Source: Lonsdalea populi (GTDB lineage Bacteria > Pseudomonadota > Gammaproteobacteria > Enterobacterales > Enterobacteriaceae). Taken from it: a stretch of 64,000 nt of DNA. This document shows positions 19,511 to 28,232 of this stretch, one piece after another (within the stretch, counting starts at the first letter, position 1; every line of letters begins with the position of its first letter). The translations under genes were made by a program, and so were the position numbers. Location: positions 2,852,001 to 2,916,000 of the forward strand of contig NZ_CP065534.1 of the NCBI RefSeq assembly GCF_015999465.1. Direction: 5' to 3'. The notes under the pieces were generated by a model that saw only the letters and a program-made list of their open reading frames with translations, searched no databases and was not told the DNA's origin.

Positions 19511-19531
19511 AAAAGAGGGGCGATGCCCCTC
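19511..19531 (-). terminator. Rho-independent terminator of the broken MFS gene
   Basis: GAGGGGC and GCCCCTC pair around a GAT loop; read on the minus strand the stem is followed by TTTTTCGG. It lies 12 bases beyond the pseudogene stop. Confidence 0.7.
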
Positions 19532-19542
19532 AGATGCGCGTG

Positions 19543-20340
19543 CTACGGTTCCTGTCTGACGCCTTGTTCATGATGGCTAACAGGATAAAAACGCCCTTCC
19601 TTCAGAGCGGTTTCGATCTCTTCCAGACTGCGCCCTTTCGTTTCGGGCATCATCCAGTAGATAAAGATGAACCCCAGCAGATTCAGCAACGCGTAAAACC
19701 AGATGGCGCCGCCAATGCCCAGCGGGTAGACCTCCGACCCCACCAGCCAGCCGATGACCTGAATTCCTCCCGAGTTGAAAACCATAAAGGCGAACAGGCG
19801 GGCCACAATCAACCAGCCGTCCTAACTCCGTTGGCGTTCAATCTAAACATCACAGCAGCGCCGGGCTGATGATCGCGCCGGGGTCATATACAGCGTCAGA
19901 GTGCGGCGGCCGATACGGTCGACCAACAGCTTACCCATCATGGTCAGCGCCAGATAAATGGCCGCCACGCCCAGCGCGAAGATCGCGGCGACGATCATGA
20001 CCGTGTAGCGCCGTCCCAGCATGCTGGACAGCTTACCGCAGGACAGAACCCAGACCACGGCGCCCACCAGTATGGCGCTGGTGACCAGTTCCTGAGCATG
20101 AGACGAGAGGGAAACGTCATGGGTGATTTGCAGCAGAGCGCCGGAAATAATCCCGGTATCATAGCCATATAAGAATCCCGCGATGGCGGCTATGGCGGTT
20201 GCTGTCAATAAAAAGGCATCGGCGCTCAATAAGCTGTTATTTTCACTATCGGACGTGTCGGATAACTTTTCATTGTCAGCCGGTAATACCTTCGGGAGGT
20301 TATTACTGTATTTGTCGCTGTCGTCGCGCACATCAGACAT
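19543..20340 (-). pseudogene. MFS sugar porter remnant with internal deletions
   Basis: Two pieces in minus-strand order are clearly parts of one sugar porter. The piece from 20340 has an acidic N-terminal tail, then AGFLYGYDTGIISGALLQI and GRRYTVMIVAAIFALG (TM1-3 region), and jumps directly to GKLLVDRIGRRTL, which normally lies in the second half. The piece ending at 19543 has GWLVGSEVYPL, then GIGGAIWFYALLNLLGF and the signature PETKGRSLEEIE. A normal porter has about 470-500 residues; here about 200 residues are missing in the middle and about 35 after SEVYPL, and a frameshift separates the pieces near 19845. The gene cannot make a working transporter. Confidence 0.88.
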
Positions 20341-20884
20341 AATTTCCTCTTATTCCAATTGGGTGTTAAACGTAGCATAGATATTCTTCGAAAGGTGTTT
20401 ATCGCTTAAATATGGGGACACACCGCCAAGTGATAACATTATTATTCGTGAGCGCAGCATTTATATGCCGTAGCACAACATCCGGAGCTGTCACCCCTGA
20501 ATAAAAACACAACTTACCCATTATTATTTGGCGTCAGCGCGATATAGCATAAGCACTAAAATAGGAACGACATCCCTATGACCAGAGGAAAAATTCAATA
20601 TATCATTAGGTATATCACAAAGAAAAAGCCTGTTTTTTACCCCCCCAAAATAGCGTTCGTAAAAAATAAACCACGCGGGAAATAAAGAAAATCATGCTGA
20701 TATCAAGGCAATAAATATGGCCAGAAGAGGCGATGAATAAACTGTTCCCGCCGCGCCCTGGCCTGTCAAATTAGGAGATCCTGCTAAGCTGAAAAGTATC
20801 GTCTGCGTCGATCCAAACCGGCACCGAACGGGCCTGGAATACGCATTCGTCTTCCTATTTCGCAACGAATCAGAGGTGTTACGC
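20341..20884. other. A+T-rich gap between the MFS remnant and hydrolase gene
   Basis: No gene is supported in these 544 bases. The region is A+T-rich and presumably carries the old promoter of the minus-strand porter and the promoter of the hydrolase. Confidence 0.4.
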
Positions 20885-21709
20885 ATGAGCACGTTTAGAA
20901 CGAAAGACGGTACTCAGCTGTATTACAAGGATTGGGGGAAAGGTAAACCGCTGCTGTTCAGCCACGGCTGGCCGCTGGATGCCGATATGTGGGACAGTCA
21001 GCTGCATTTCTTCGCCGAACACGGCTTCCGGGCCGTTGCCTTTGACCGCCGCGGTTTCGGGCGTTCCGACCAGCCGTGGAACGGCTATCACTACGATACC
21101 CTGGCCGACGATATTCACGAATTAATCGAACATCTGCAGTTGGACGAGATGACGTTGATCGGCTTTTCGATGGGCGGCGGCGACGTTTCCCGCTACCTTC
21201 ACCGGCATGGTTCTCAACGCGTCAGCGCGCTGGTTTTGCTCAGCGCGGTCACGCCGAAGCTGATGAAGTCCGCCGGCTATCCGAATGGGGTGGAACAGCA
21301 GGTTATCGACGGCATCCGCGAAGGGATCATGCATGATCGCGCGCAGTTTATCAGCGATTTCTCGACGCCGTTTTACGGTCTCAACAAAGGGATGCGCGTC
21401 TCCGACGCCGTGCTGACACAAACGCTGAATATCGCACTGCTGGCCTCGCTGAAGAGCACGCACGACTGCGTCACGGCGTTCTCTGAAACGGACTTCCGCC
21501 CGGATATGCACAGCATCAACGTTCCCACGCTGGTCATCCACGGCGACGCCGACCAGGTCGTGCCGTTCGAATCTACAGGCAAGGTGGCCGCAGAGATGAT
21601 CAAAAACGCTCAATTAAAGGTGTATGAAGGTGCGCCACACGCCATCACCCAGACGCATCGGGACCGGTTGAATCAAGATCTGCTGGCGTTTATGCGGTCG
21701 GTCGACTAA
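20885..21709 (+). CDS. Alpha/beta hydrolase, cofactor-free haloperoxidase (non-haem chloroperoxidase) type
   Basis: This 274-residue alpha/beta-hydrolase has the oxyanion block LLFSHGWPLDADMW, the nucleophile elbow GFSMGGG, the acid in IHGDADQVVP and the catalytic histidine in GAPHAIT. These and AFDRRGFGRSDQPW are typical of bacterial arylesterase/perhydrolase enzymes annotated as non-haem chloroperoxidases. The natural substrate is usually an ester; halogenation is a side reaction. The ATG at 20885 follows AGAGGTG; an in-frame ATG at 20876 is too close to that site. The gene stands alone, with a terminator right after it. Confidence 0.9.
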   Translation: MSTFRTKDGTQLYYKDWGKGKPLLFSHGWPLDADMWDSQLHFFAEHGFRAVAFDRRGFGRSDQPWNGYHYDTLADDIHELIEHLQLDEMTLIGFSMGGGDVSRYLHRHGSQRVSALVLLSAVTPKLMKSAGYPNGVEQQVIDGIREGIMHDRAQFISDFSTPFYGLNKGMRVSDAVLTQTLNIALLASLKSTHDCVTAFSETDFRPDMHSINVPTLVIHGDADQVVPFESTGKVAAEMIKNAQLKVYEGAPHAITQTHRDRLNQDLLAFMRSVD

Positions 21710-21722
21710 TTGCCCGCTCATC

Positions 21723-21749
21723 TGAGCCTCCATCTGCGAGGCTCATTTT
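21723..21749 (+). terminator. Terminator after the haloperoxidase-type gene
   Basis: TGAGCCTC and GAGGCTCA form an 8-base stem with a 7-base loop, followed by TTTT, 14 bases after the stop codon. Confidence 0.8.
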
Positions 21750-22096
21750 CCCTAAATAGGGTGTGGCTTAATATCATAAACTCGCTATCTAAAAACGCTT
21801 ATTATTCATTTTTTATCATTAAGAATAAATACGCTAAATTTTACACCCGCTAACCATTCCCTCCATCCAATAAAAATATATTTCCCTGGTGATGACAAAG
21901 AGGATGCAACTAATAGTTCCTCTATAAGAGTATTTAAGGGCTCAATTCTCTTGGATGCAACCTGTAATAAATTAACCGATTCAAGCGTTCGGTCAATGAG
22001 TAAAAACCTCCCTTGTCACAGAAATCAATTTATGCTAAAGATTATCGTTCGCCTGGATGCGACATAACCTTTATTAAAAGCAGGAGTATAAACATA
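21750..22096. other. A+T-rich gap before the GNAT gene
   Basis: These 347 bases are A+T-rich and hold no convincing gene. The frame of the next gene is open upstream of its ATG, but that stretch has no ribosome binding site and no acetyltransferase similarity. Promoter function is inferred. Confidence 0.4.
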
Positions 22097-22510
22097 ATGA
22101 AGTTAAATATTACCGATACCCCAAATCCTCAGGATGAGGAATTTGTTATTCAACGTTTATTACAACACAATAAACAATTTCAGGAGGGTGATATTCATCC
22201 CCTCTTTTTAACATTCACCAACGACAATAATGAAATTATCGCCGGACTGGTGGCGAGAACCTGGTGGGGCGCGCTGGAAATCAAATTTTTATGGGTCGGC
22301 GAGGCGTATCGCCAGGCCGGTTTAGGTCGCCAGATGATGCAGCAGGCCGAGGCGGAAGCGAAAAAACGCGGCTGCCATATGGCGTATGTCGACACCTTCA
22401 GCTTTCAGGCTAAGGGATTTTACAAGAAGCTGGGTTATCAGGAGTACGGTCACCTCCCCGGCTACGCCCACCAATTTACGCGTCATTATCTCCACAAGGA
22501 ATTTCAGTAA
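22097..22510 (+). CDS. GNAT-family N-acetyltransferase
   Basis: This 137-residue protein has the GNAT acetyl-CoA loop in EAYRQAGLGRQMMQQAE and the following KKRGCHMAYVDTFSFQAKGFYKKLGYQEYG, the usual C-terminal GNAT signature. The acceptor is unknown. The start at 22097 is chosen because AGGAGT lies nine bases before it; a frame opening at 22013 adds residues without similarity. It is followed 29 bases later by a LuxR-type regulator gene on the same strand, which may be cotranscribed. Confidence 0.87.
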   Translation: MKLNITDTPNPQDEEFVIQRLLQHNKQFQEGDIHPLFLTFTNDNNEIIAGLVARTWWGALEIKFLWVGEAYRQAGLGRQMMQQAEAEAKKRGCHMAYVDTFSFQAKGFYKKLGYQEYGHLPGYAHQFTRHYLHKEFQ

Positions 22511-22539
22511 GTTATCAATCGTCATACAAGGAGGCCGGG

Positions 22540-23229
22540 ATGCCATACGACACAGAGGACATCGGCCGTTATATCGGCGGTTTGATTACCGTGATGGAAG
22601 CGTTGCACGAACCCTGGGGAATTAAGGACCTGGCATCGCGGCATATCTACATGAACAAAGCCGCCCTGAAGTATACCAATACGCCCGCCCATTTTGAGTT
22701 CGAGGGGAAACTGGATGCCGAATTCCCCGCCGAATGGGCGGAGATGTCGGAAGACTTCATCGAGCACGACAGGCGAACGGAGCACGGTAAGAAAAGCGTC
22801 GCCGTCATCGAAACGCACTATTGGAATGGAGACCCTTTTCTCTCGCCGTTCGTCAGCGAAAAAATCCCTATCTTTGACGTCAAAAAACGCTGTATTGGCA
22901 TCATGTGGAACGCCAAGCCGCTGACGACGCTCTCCCCTCTGGTTTACATCGATAAGAAAACGCCCTCTACGTTGATTACCCGCGTCGAAAATAGTTTATT
23001 TACGCCCTCGGAACTGGAAATGATCTTTCTGATTTTGCAGGGCTTTTCGGGCAAGGAGATCGCCCAAAAAACCAACCTTGCCTATAAAACCGTTGAAAAC
23101 AGAATATATAGCATTTACCAAAAGGCCGACGTGCATTCACTGCATCAATTTAAAGCGTTTTGTTATCACTCGGAGCTGGATAAATACATTCCGCCCACCC
23201 TGCTGGTGAAAGGCATTCAATACATCTAG
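22540..23229 (+). CDS. PAS-domain LuxR-type transcriptional regulator
   Basis: This 229-residue protein has an N-terminal PAS-like sensor region (about residues 10-140, GLITVMEALHEPWGIKDLASR onward) and a C-terminal LuxR helix-turn-helix (about 150-210) with LFTPSELEMIFLILQGFSGKEIA and KTVENRIYSIYQKA. This architecture occurs in many enterobacterial orphan regulators. The signal is unknown. It lies between a GNAT gene and a decayed NCS1 permease gene; the permease may have been its target or partner, which would leave the regulator an orphan. Confidence 0.87.
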   Translation: MPYDTEDIGRYIGGLITVMEALHEPWGIKDLASRHIYMNKAALKYTNTPAHFEFEGKLDAEFPAEWAEMSEDFIEHDRRTEHGKKSVAVIETHYWNGDPFLSPFVSEKIPIFDVKKRCIGIMWNAKPLTTLSPLVYIDKKTPSTLITRVENSLFTPSELEMIFLILQGFSGKEIAQKTNLAYKTVENRIYSIYQKADVHSLHQFKAFCYHSELDKYIPPTLLVKGIQYI

Positions 23230-23283
23230 CGATGTGACCGCGCCTGCCGGAATAGGCGATAAACCACAAGGACCCAGGAAAAC

Positions 23284-23709
23284 ATGGAAAAAATAGACGA
23301 TTACCCGGTGAGCCGGGTTCCCCTCGCGGCAAGGCTGCCTTTTCTCAATATCGCGCTGGTGCATATCGGCATGCTGACCGCTCTGGATCAGTTCATGCTC
23401 GGCGCGGTATTAGGCCATTCGATGACGCCAGGCCAGGCGTTTACCGCTATCGCCATCGGCAGCCTCATTTTCGGCACCGTCACCGTCGTCTGGGCTATGC
23501 GGGGATGCGGGAAGGGCTGTCCGGCAGCCTGCTGGCGCGGTGGTGCGGATTTGGCCGCCACCCCGGCGGTTGGTTGGGTGGCCATCATCGCCAGCATTAT
23601 CGGCAGCGTGGTGGGCCTGAACGTTGAATGGGGCGTGCCCGCCTTTAACTCGCTAGCCGCCGCCAGCGTGCTTTACGTCGTACTGAAGAAGGCGACACGT
23701 CTGCCTTAA
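23284..23709 (+). pseudogene. NCS1 cytosine/purine-type permease remnant
   Basis: The 141-codon frame begins like an NCS1 permease (DDYPVSRVPLAARLPFLNIA, then ALDQFMLGAVLGHSM) and ends like one (GWVAIIASIIGSVVG, WGVPAFNSLAAASVLYVVL). Intact members have about 420 residues, so roughly 270 central residues are gone. Between 23494 and about 23570 the family sequence continues in another frame (GMREGLSGSLLARWCGFGR), showing a frameshift besides the deletion. No transport function is possible. The translated frame is uninterrupted, so automatic annotation may call it a small hypothetical protein. Confidence 0.82.
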
Positions 23710-23935
23710 GCGCGGCAGCCGACCGATTAGGCTGGCGGTGAGAATAACGTCGCGCCATCGGCAGAGTGAATATCTAATCACCGTGAAATAAAAGCATTTT
23801 ATTTTATAGGTGCATCTAGATTTTTCCCTTATCTAATAAAATGTTATCTCATCGCCCAGGCGAGAAATAATTTCAATTTTTCTGTCATATCCCCCCCTGC
23901 ATTCGCAGCACTTTTAACACAAACGGCGATGATTC

Positions 23936-24619
23936 ATGTTATTACGTCATATTTTATTCACACTTTTATATGTGATGTCGTTTCAATCTCAGGCGATTGC
24001 TCTTTTCTGGAAACATGAATTCAGCGATGTTTCCCGTACCCATAGCGATAAATGGGGGATTGAACACCGTTTCAGTCAGGGGCTGGGGCTGTCTGCCGAG
24101 TGGGAAACGCATCCGCGCGAATCATCGTATGGCTCAGCAGGCAAGGCATTCAATCATTTACGTAAAGATAAAACAGAGTTTGGCGTCGACTACGCGTTTG
24201 CGGTTTCCCCTACGCTGACATTGACGCCCGGCATCACCTCCGGCATTGACGATGAAAAACAAACCTGGAAACCTTCATTAAACGCAGAATGGTTTGGGGC
24301 CGATAATGTTGCGCTTGCGACGCGTTATCGCTACGTAATAACAGATTGCGACGCTAAACCGACCAAGCACACGCACCGTATCGATGCCGGGGCAAAATAT
24401 AAATTCAGCCGCGCGACGCTATCTTATAAATACTCTCGTTATTTCAGTGACCAACCTATTTTCGCTAAACGGGACGCCGACTACGAACATCAGGTAGAAA
24501 CGAAAGTTAAATTCCTGACCCATTGGCAATATGTCCTCGAGGTCACCCACGAATCCGTGTCTAAAAGCAGCGATAAACGGCAGACAACTTACGCTACCGG
24601 ATTTAAATACACTTTTTAA
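23936..24619 (+). CDS. KdgM-family oligogalacturonate-type outer membrane porin
   Basis: This 227-residue protein has a signal peptide (about 1-22, ending QAIA) and then alternating beta-strands ending in GFKYTF, the C-terminal phenylalanine typical of outer membrane barrels. Length and motifs such as ALFWKHEFSD, WGIEHRFSQGLGLSAEWET and ALATRYRYV fit the KdgM family of small 12-stranded porins that admit oligogalacturonates or related acidic sugars. It is followed 21 bases later by a periplasmic histidine acid phosphatase gene, so the pair is likely one operon; phosphorylated sugars or inositol phosphates could be the real cargo. KdgM paralogue identity is not certain. Confidence 0.88.
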   Translation: MLLRHILFTLLYVMSFQSQAIALFWKHEFSDVSRTHSDKWGIEHRFSQGLGLSAEWETHPRESSYGSAGKAFNHLRKDKTEFGVDYAFAVSPTLTLTPGITSGIDDEKQTWKPSLNAEWFGADNVALATRYRYVITDCDAKPTKHTHRIDAGAKYKFSRATLSYKYSRYFSDQPIFAKRDADYEHQVETKVKFLTHWQYVLEVTHESVSKSSDKRQTTYATGFKYTF

Positions 24620-24640
24620 TCATAAGGTTGGTTATTCGCT

Positions 24641-25918
24641 ATGACGATTTTTAAATGGGGTGCCGCCACGCTGGCGCTGATGACCACCTTTCCGTTGACG
24701 GCCTCGCCCAAGGCGCAATTTACGCTGGAGCATGTCGTCACGCTGAGCCGCCACGGCGTCCGTCCTCAGACGAAAACCGAGGCCTTGAACAAAGCGACCG
24801 GTAAGACGTGGCCCGAATGGGCGGTGCAGGACGGTCATCTCTCCGACCACGGTTATGCCGGCATTATCCATCAGGGCGCCTATCAAATCGCTCGCTGGCG
24901 TGAGGCAGGTCTGCCCATCGGCGCGGGATGTCCGCAGCCGGAACGGGTGTTTGTCTGGTCCAGCCCTCTGCAAAGAACACGCGCCACGGCACAGGCGCTT
25001 CTCGACGGCATGTTCCCGGGCTGTGGACTCACCGCGGGAAGCACGCGTGAGCAGCGCGATCCGCTGTTTCAAAGCGTAGATATGGGACTGAGTCAGCCGG
25101 ACACAGACATCGTCAAACAGCAGATCACGGCGCGGACCGGCAGTTTAGACGACCTGAATCAACGCTACCAGCCCGCCATCACGCTACTGCGCGCGGCGGC
25201 CTGCGCCGATACGCCGTCGTCCTGCGAATTCCTGAACGCGCCGTGGAAGCTGGTGGAAAAAGAGCACGGCGTGTCGCTCAAAGGTCCGCTGTCGCCGGGG
25301 TCGACGATAGGAGAAACGATCCGTTTGCAGTACAGCGAAGGACTGCCGCTGTCTCAGGTGGCTTTCGGCCACGCCCGTAATGCCCGCGAAGTGTCGGCGC
25401 TGATGGCGCTACACGCGGCTAAATATGACCTGATCAGCGACACCCCGGAGCTGGCGCGACACGGCGGCACGCTGCTAATGTCTCAGTTGGTCGCCGCGCT
25501 GACGGCCGGGACATCCACGTCCGCCTCGAAAAACCGCAACCTGCAGGCACCGCTGGTGATGTTCGTCGGTCATGACAGCAATATCGCGCAGGTCCAGACC
25601 ATGCTGCAGATGAACTGGCAGTTGGGCGAATATCCGCGTAACGATATCCCACCGGGCGGTAGCCTGGCGTTCGAACGCTACCGCGATACCCACAGCGATG
25701 AACGTTACGTGCGGCTGACGTTCAGCGCCATGTCGCTGGACCAGTGGCGTCATCTCAGCCCGCTGACGTCAGATGCGCCGCCGCTCATTGAGGAGTATCA
25801 CGATAGCCTCTGCCAGCAAACCAGCGTCGGTTGGCTCTGCCCGCTGAACCACATCGTCGAGAAGATGACGAGCGCCCTGGTGCCGGGCGTGATCTCGCCC
25901 CAGCCATTGTTCCACTAG
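24641..25918 (+). CDS. Periplasmic histidine acid phosphatase / phytase (AppA-Agp family)
   Basis: This 425-residue protein has a signal peptide (about 1-22), the catalytic loop SRHGVRPQT with its phospho-accepting histidine, and the distal HD pair in VGHDSNIAQV. PPGGSLAFERYRD matches the AppA block PPGGELVFERW. The length fits the AppA/Agp family, enzymes that remove phosphate from phytate or glucose 1-phosphate in the periplasm. HD-S rather than HD-T at the proton donor site is a minor variation. It follows the kdgM-like gene closely and ends at a strong hairpin shared with the opposite-strand genes. Confidence 0.9.
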   Translation: MTIFKWGAATLALMTTFPLTASPKAQFTLEHVVTLSRHGVRPQTKTEALNKATGKTWPEWAVQDGHLSDHGYAGIIHQGAYQIARWREAGLPIGAGCPQPERVFVWSSPLQRTRATAQALLDGMFPGCGLTAGSTREQRDPLFQSVDMGLSQPDTDIVKQQITARTGSLDDLNQRYQPAITLLRAAACADTPSSCEFLNAPWKLVEKEHGVSLKGPLSPGSTIGETIRLQYSEGLPLSQVAFGHARNAREVSALMALHAAKYDLISDTPELARHGGTLLMSQLVAALTAGTSTSASKNRNLQAPLVMFVGHDSNIAQVQTMLQMNWQLGEYPRNDIPPGGSLAFERYRDTHSDERYVRLTFSAMSLDQWRHLSPLTSDAPPLIEEYHDSLCQQTSVGWLCPLNHIVEKMTSALVPGVISPQPLFH

Positions 25919-25929
25919 GTCTCTCGCCA

Positions 25930-25958
25930 CGAGAACGGGCGCTTTGCGCCCGTTCTCG
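25930..25958. terminator. Strong hairpin between convergent genes
   Basis: CGAGAACGGGCGC and GCGCCCGTTCTCG form a perfect 13-base stem with a TTT loop, between the plus-strand phosphatase and minus-strand deformylase-like genes. There is no T tract, yet its position suggests a bidirectional terminator. Confidence 0.65.
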
Positions 25959-26012
25959 ATTCATCCCGGCTTTCGCCCATGCGTCCTCGCGACGATCAGG
26001 CCGCCAGATGCG

Positions 26013-26537
26013 TTATTCGCCGCTCGGCGCGAGCTTACGACGCAGCTTAGCCAGTTGGGTGCGGATGCGGTTACGTTTCAGATCGGACAAATTATCGATC
26101 AGCGACAAGCCGTCCAGATGATCGATTTCATGCTGGAGACACACGGCCAGCGCCCCACCCGCTTCTAACGACTGCCGAACGCCGTCCAGATCGGTATAGG
26201 TCATTCGCACGCGCTTAGCCCGCTCGGCAGGCAGGGGATGCTGAGGGATGGAGGAACACAGCTCGAGATGCAAGGTCGTTTCCTCAGACCGTTCCACCAC
26301 CTCCGGATTGATCAGCGCCAAACGCTGGCGCACGCCGTGTTCGTCATCCATATCAATCACCACAATGCGCTGCGGGATCCCTAACTGAATCGCCGCCAGC
26401 CCTGAATCGTTCATGCGCTCGATGACGGCGAACATTCGCTCCACCAGCGCGTTGACGGAAGCATCGATGACGTCGACGTGCTGGGATACCTTTTTCATGC
26501 GTGGATCGTTAATCCACATCAGTTCATTGGCAGACAT
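26013..26537 (-). CDS. Divergent peptide deformylase-like protein
   Basis: This 174-residue protein keeps the deformylase core: Q51 in SGLAAIQLG, metal-ligand C94 in ELCSS and HEIDH (136-140). It departs from housekeeping Def in motif I (GxGxAAxQ has its first Gly replaced by D44) and motif II (EGCLS reads ELCSS). It probably still binds metal but is not the main deformylase, whose gene normally sits beside fmt. The ATG at 26537 overlaps the end of the upstream DUF2075 gene by 14 bases and has GGAGAG before it, indicating translational coupling. Whether it deformylates nascent proteins, a special substrate, or nothing is open. Confidence 0.87.
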   Translation of the reverse strand: MSANELMWINDPRMKKVSQHVDVIDASVNALVERMFAVIERMNDSGLAAIQLGIPQRIVVIDMDDEHGVRQRLALINPEVVERSEETTLHLELCSSIPQHPLPAERAKRVRMTYTDLDGVRQSLEAGGALAVCLQHEIDHLDGLSLIDNLSDLKRNRIRTQLAKLRRKLAPSGE

Positions 26538-27771
26538 GATGCTCTCCGTTGTTTGCCGCTTCATGCTGTAAGAGAAGCAGTTGGCGACGCAGTCCTGCGT
26601 CGTGAGCGTAAATATAGAGTCCATCAATCGCGCGGGTCATCAGCACGTTGATGGCGTTGAGCATGATACGGATTTTCACCGCCTCGGCGTCGTCAAGATG
26701 CCCGGATCCCTGAAACGCCGCTCCGTCTTCGTAACGGGCAGGGTCGATGGCGATTTCACGGCGCTCTGCGTCCCACGACACCGAAGGTCCCAGAATCAGC
26801 CCGACGTAGTTCAGGTCAAAGCCCTGCACCGTGTACACCGAGCCCACTTCGTCGAGGGTGTCTTCCCGCTCCGCCCACGGCAGGCGCTCGTTCGGCTTCG
26901 AGCGATCCCAGCGCAGCCGGAAAGCACCCTCTTCGATGAAGTGATCTTGCCCGTCCAGCCGATAGGGATAGTCATAGGTCGACAGCATCCGTGACAGTCC
27001 GCTATCGGCGTTGCGCCGCCGGATCGTCGTGTACATGGCCTGCGCGTCGTCAAAGATCTTCAGCTCAAACGGCGGTTCGCCGGGCGCAGCCACGGGCAGA
27101 GGCAGCAGCTTACGCTGACAGAATTGGCCAATCCATCGCTGCACCGACGTGGCGGCCTTCATCCTGAACTGATGCCGCAATAGGTGAACTTCGTGCGGCC
27201 CGCGGGCAATTAAACGCTCAAGATCGCCTTCTCGCCACAGGCTTTTGGATTTCAGCACCTGCCGTTCGTCGAAAATCAGCACCACGCAGCGTGCGAGGCT
27301 CAGGATTTCCTCCAAATGATTGTCCTGAAAAAAGTGGTTGTAGCGATCGCTGCGCGTCAGCAGCAAATGGGCCTCATCCACCAGCGCGATATCCACCTTG
27401 TCTTCGCTTTTGCGCATACGGTTGATGAACGTCGTCGGGCGCTCATAATCTTTTTTGCGAAGAGCGGATTGCGCGTCCGACGCGTTTTTATAGGCCTTGA
27501 GCATTTCGGGATGATTGACGAGCAACACGTTTTCGCTGCCGTACAGCGGATGATCCGGCTGCTGGCGCGCGTCACGCTGTAGATCGGCGAACAGCGCGTG
27601 CAAAAGCACGCTTTTGCCGGTGCCCGCCTGCCCCTGAATCACGAAGCACGCCTGAGAAGAGTGACGATGCCGACAGAGAAAGGCTTCCACGCGCTGCTTG
27701 AGCGCCCGCTGATCATCCGACAGCGTTTTTTCTGGCGAGAGCTTAAAGCTCGCCCGGTTCATCTGAGACAT
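26524..27771 (-). CDS. DUF2075-type SF1-helicase-like ATPase
   Basis: This 415-residue protein has Walker A GQAGTGKS (47-54), Walker B with DEAH (132-135), a motif III-like FDERQVL (167-173), HQFRM (200-204), a motif V-like YTVQGFDLNYVGLIL and a motif VI-like NVLMTRAIDGLYIY. This is the DUF2075 layout, related to UvrD-like SF1 helicases. The ATG at 27771 is preferred (AAGG before it); a longer frame from 27957 adds arginine-rich residues without similarity. It is the first gene of a two-gene unit with a divergent peptide deformylase, an arrangement whose job I do not know. DUF2075 proteins occur in some mobile and defence settings, but no mobile element is visible here. Confidence 0.85.
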   Translation of the reverse strand: MSQMNRASFKLSPEKTLSDDQRALKQRVEAFLCRHRHSSQACFVIQGQAGTGKSVLLHALFADLQRDARQQPDHPLYGSENVLLVNHPEMLKAYKNASDAQSALRKKDYERPTTFINRMRKSEDKVDIALVDEAHLLLTRSDRYNHFFQDNHLEEILSLARCVVLIFDERQVLKSKSLWREGDLERLIARGPHEVHLLRHQFRMKAATSVQRWIGQFCQRKLLPLPVAAPGEPPFELKIFDDAQAMYTTIRRRNADSGLSRMLSTYDYPYRLDGQDHFIEEGAFRLRWDRSKPNERLPWAEREDTLDEVGSVYTVQGFDLNYVGLILGPSVSWDAERREIAIDPARYEDGAAFQGSGHLDDAEAVKIRIMLNAINVLMTRAIDGLYIYAHDAGLRRQLLLLQHEAANNGEHHVCQ

Positions 27772-28232
27772 AACCTTGGAGTAATCTGAGAGTAAATCGG
27801 CTCTTTCACCACGTGAAAAGCGGCAGAGGAGCGCCCGTCGCCGACGATGCCTCATCTCCAAAGGGAACAGAGCGCGGCCGCCGTAGACGCCTAATGAAAA
27901 CACGCGGGCAATGGGGTGACAACCTCGAATACATCCGCCCCCCCTTTCGCAATCCAAGCCCTCTGACGAAGCGTGCCCTCAATCGCCGTCGTTGAGCGCA
28001 TCGCGGAGCCGTTAACCCTGCCCGGCAGACATGTGCGCTCAAGGCCGAGCCCGCGCCGGCGGCAACAGGCGTACAACGGTGGACGCCGGACGCCGTCGCC
28101 TCCCGCGTCGGGCTATTACCATCAACAAGACGGCAAATATCCCGATATACGGCACACCGTTTTTTTCCATGTGCCAGCGAGTTAAGCTGAAATCGCCCAT
28201 ATAAACGTTCAGGAAGACGCCGAGGCGAAGCC
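27772..28232. other. G+C-rich gap upstream of the DUF2075-deformylase unit
   Basis: Frames in these 461 bases are long only because of high G+C content and show no family motifs. The region should hold the promoter of the minus-strand DUF2075 gene. Nothing else is recognised. Confidence 0.4.
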
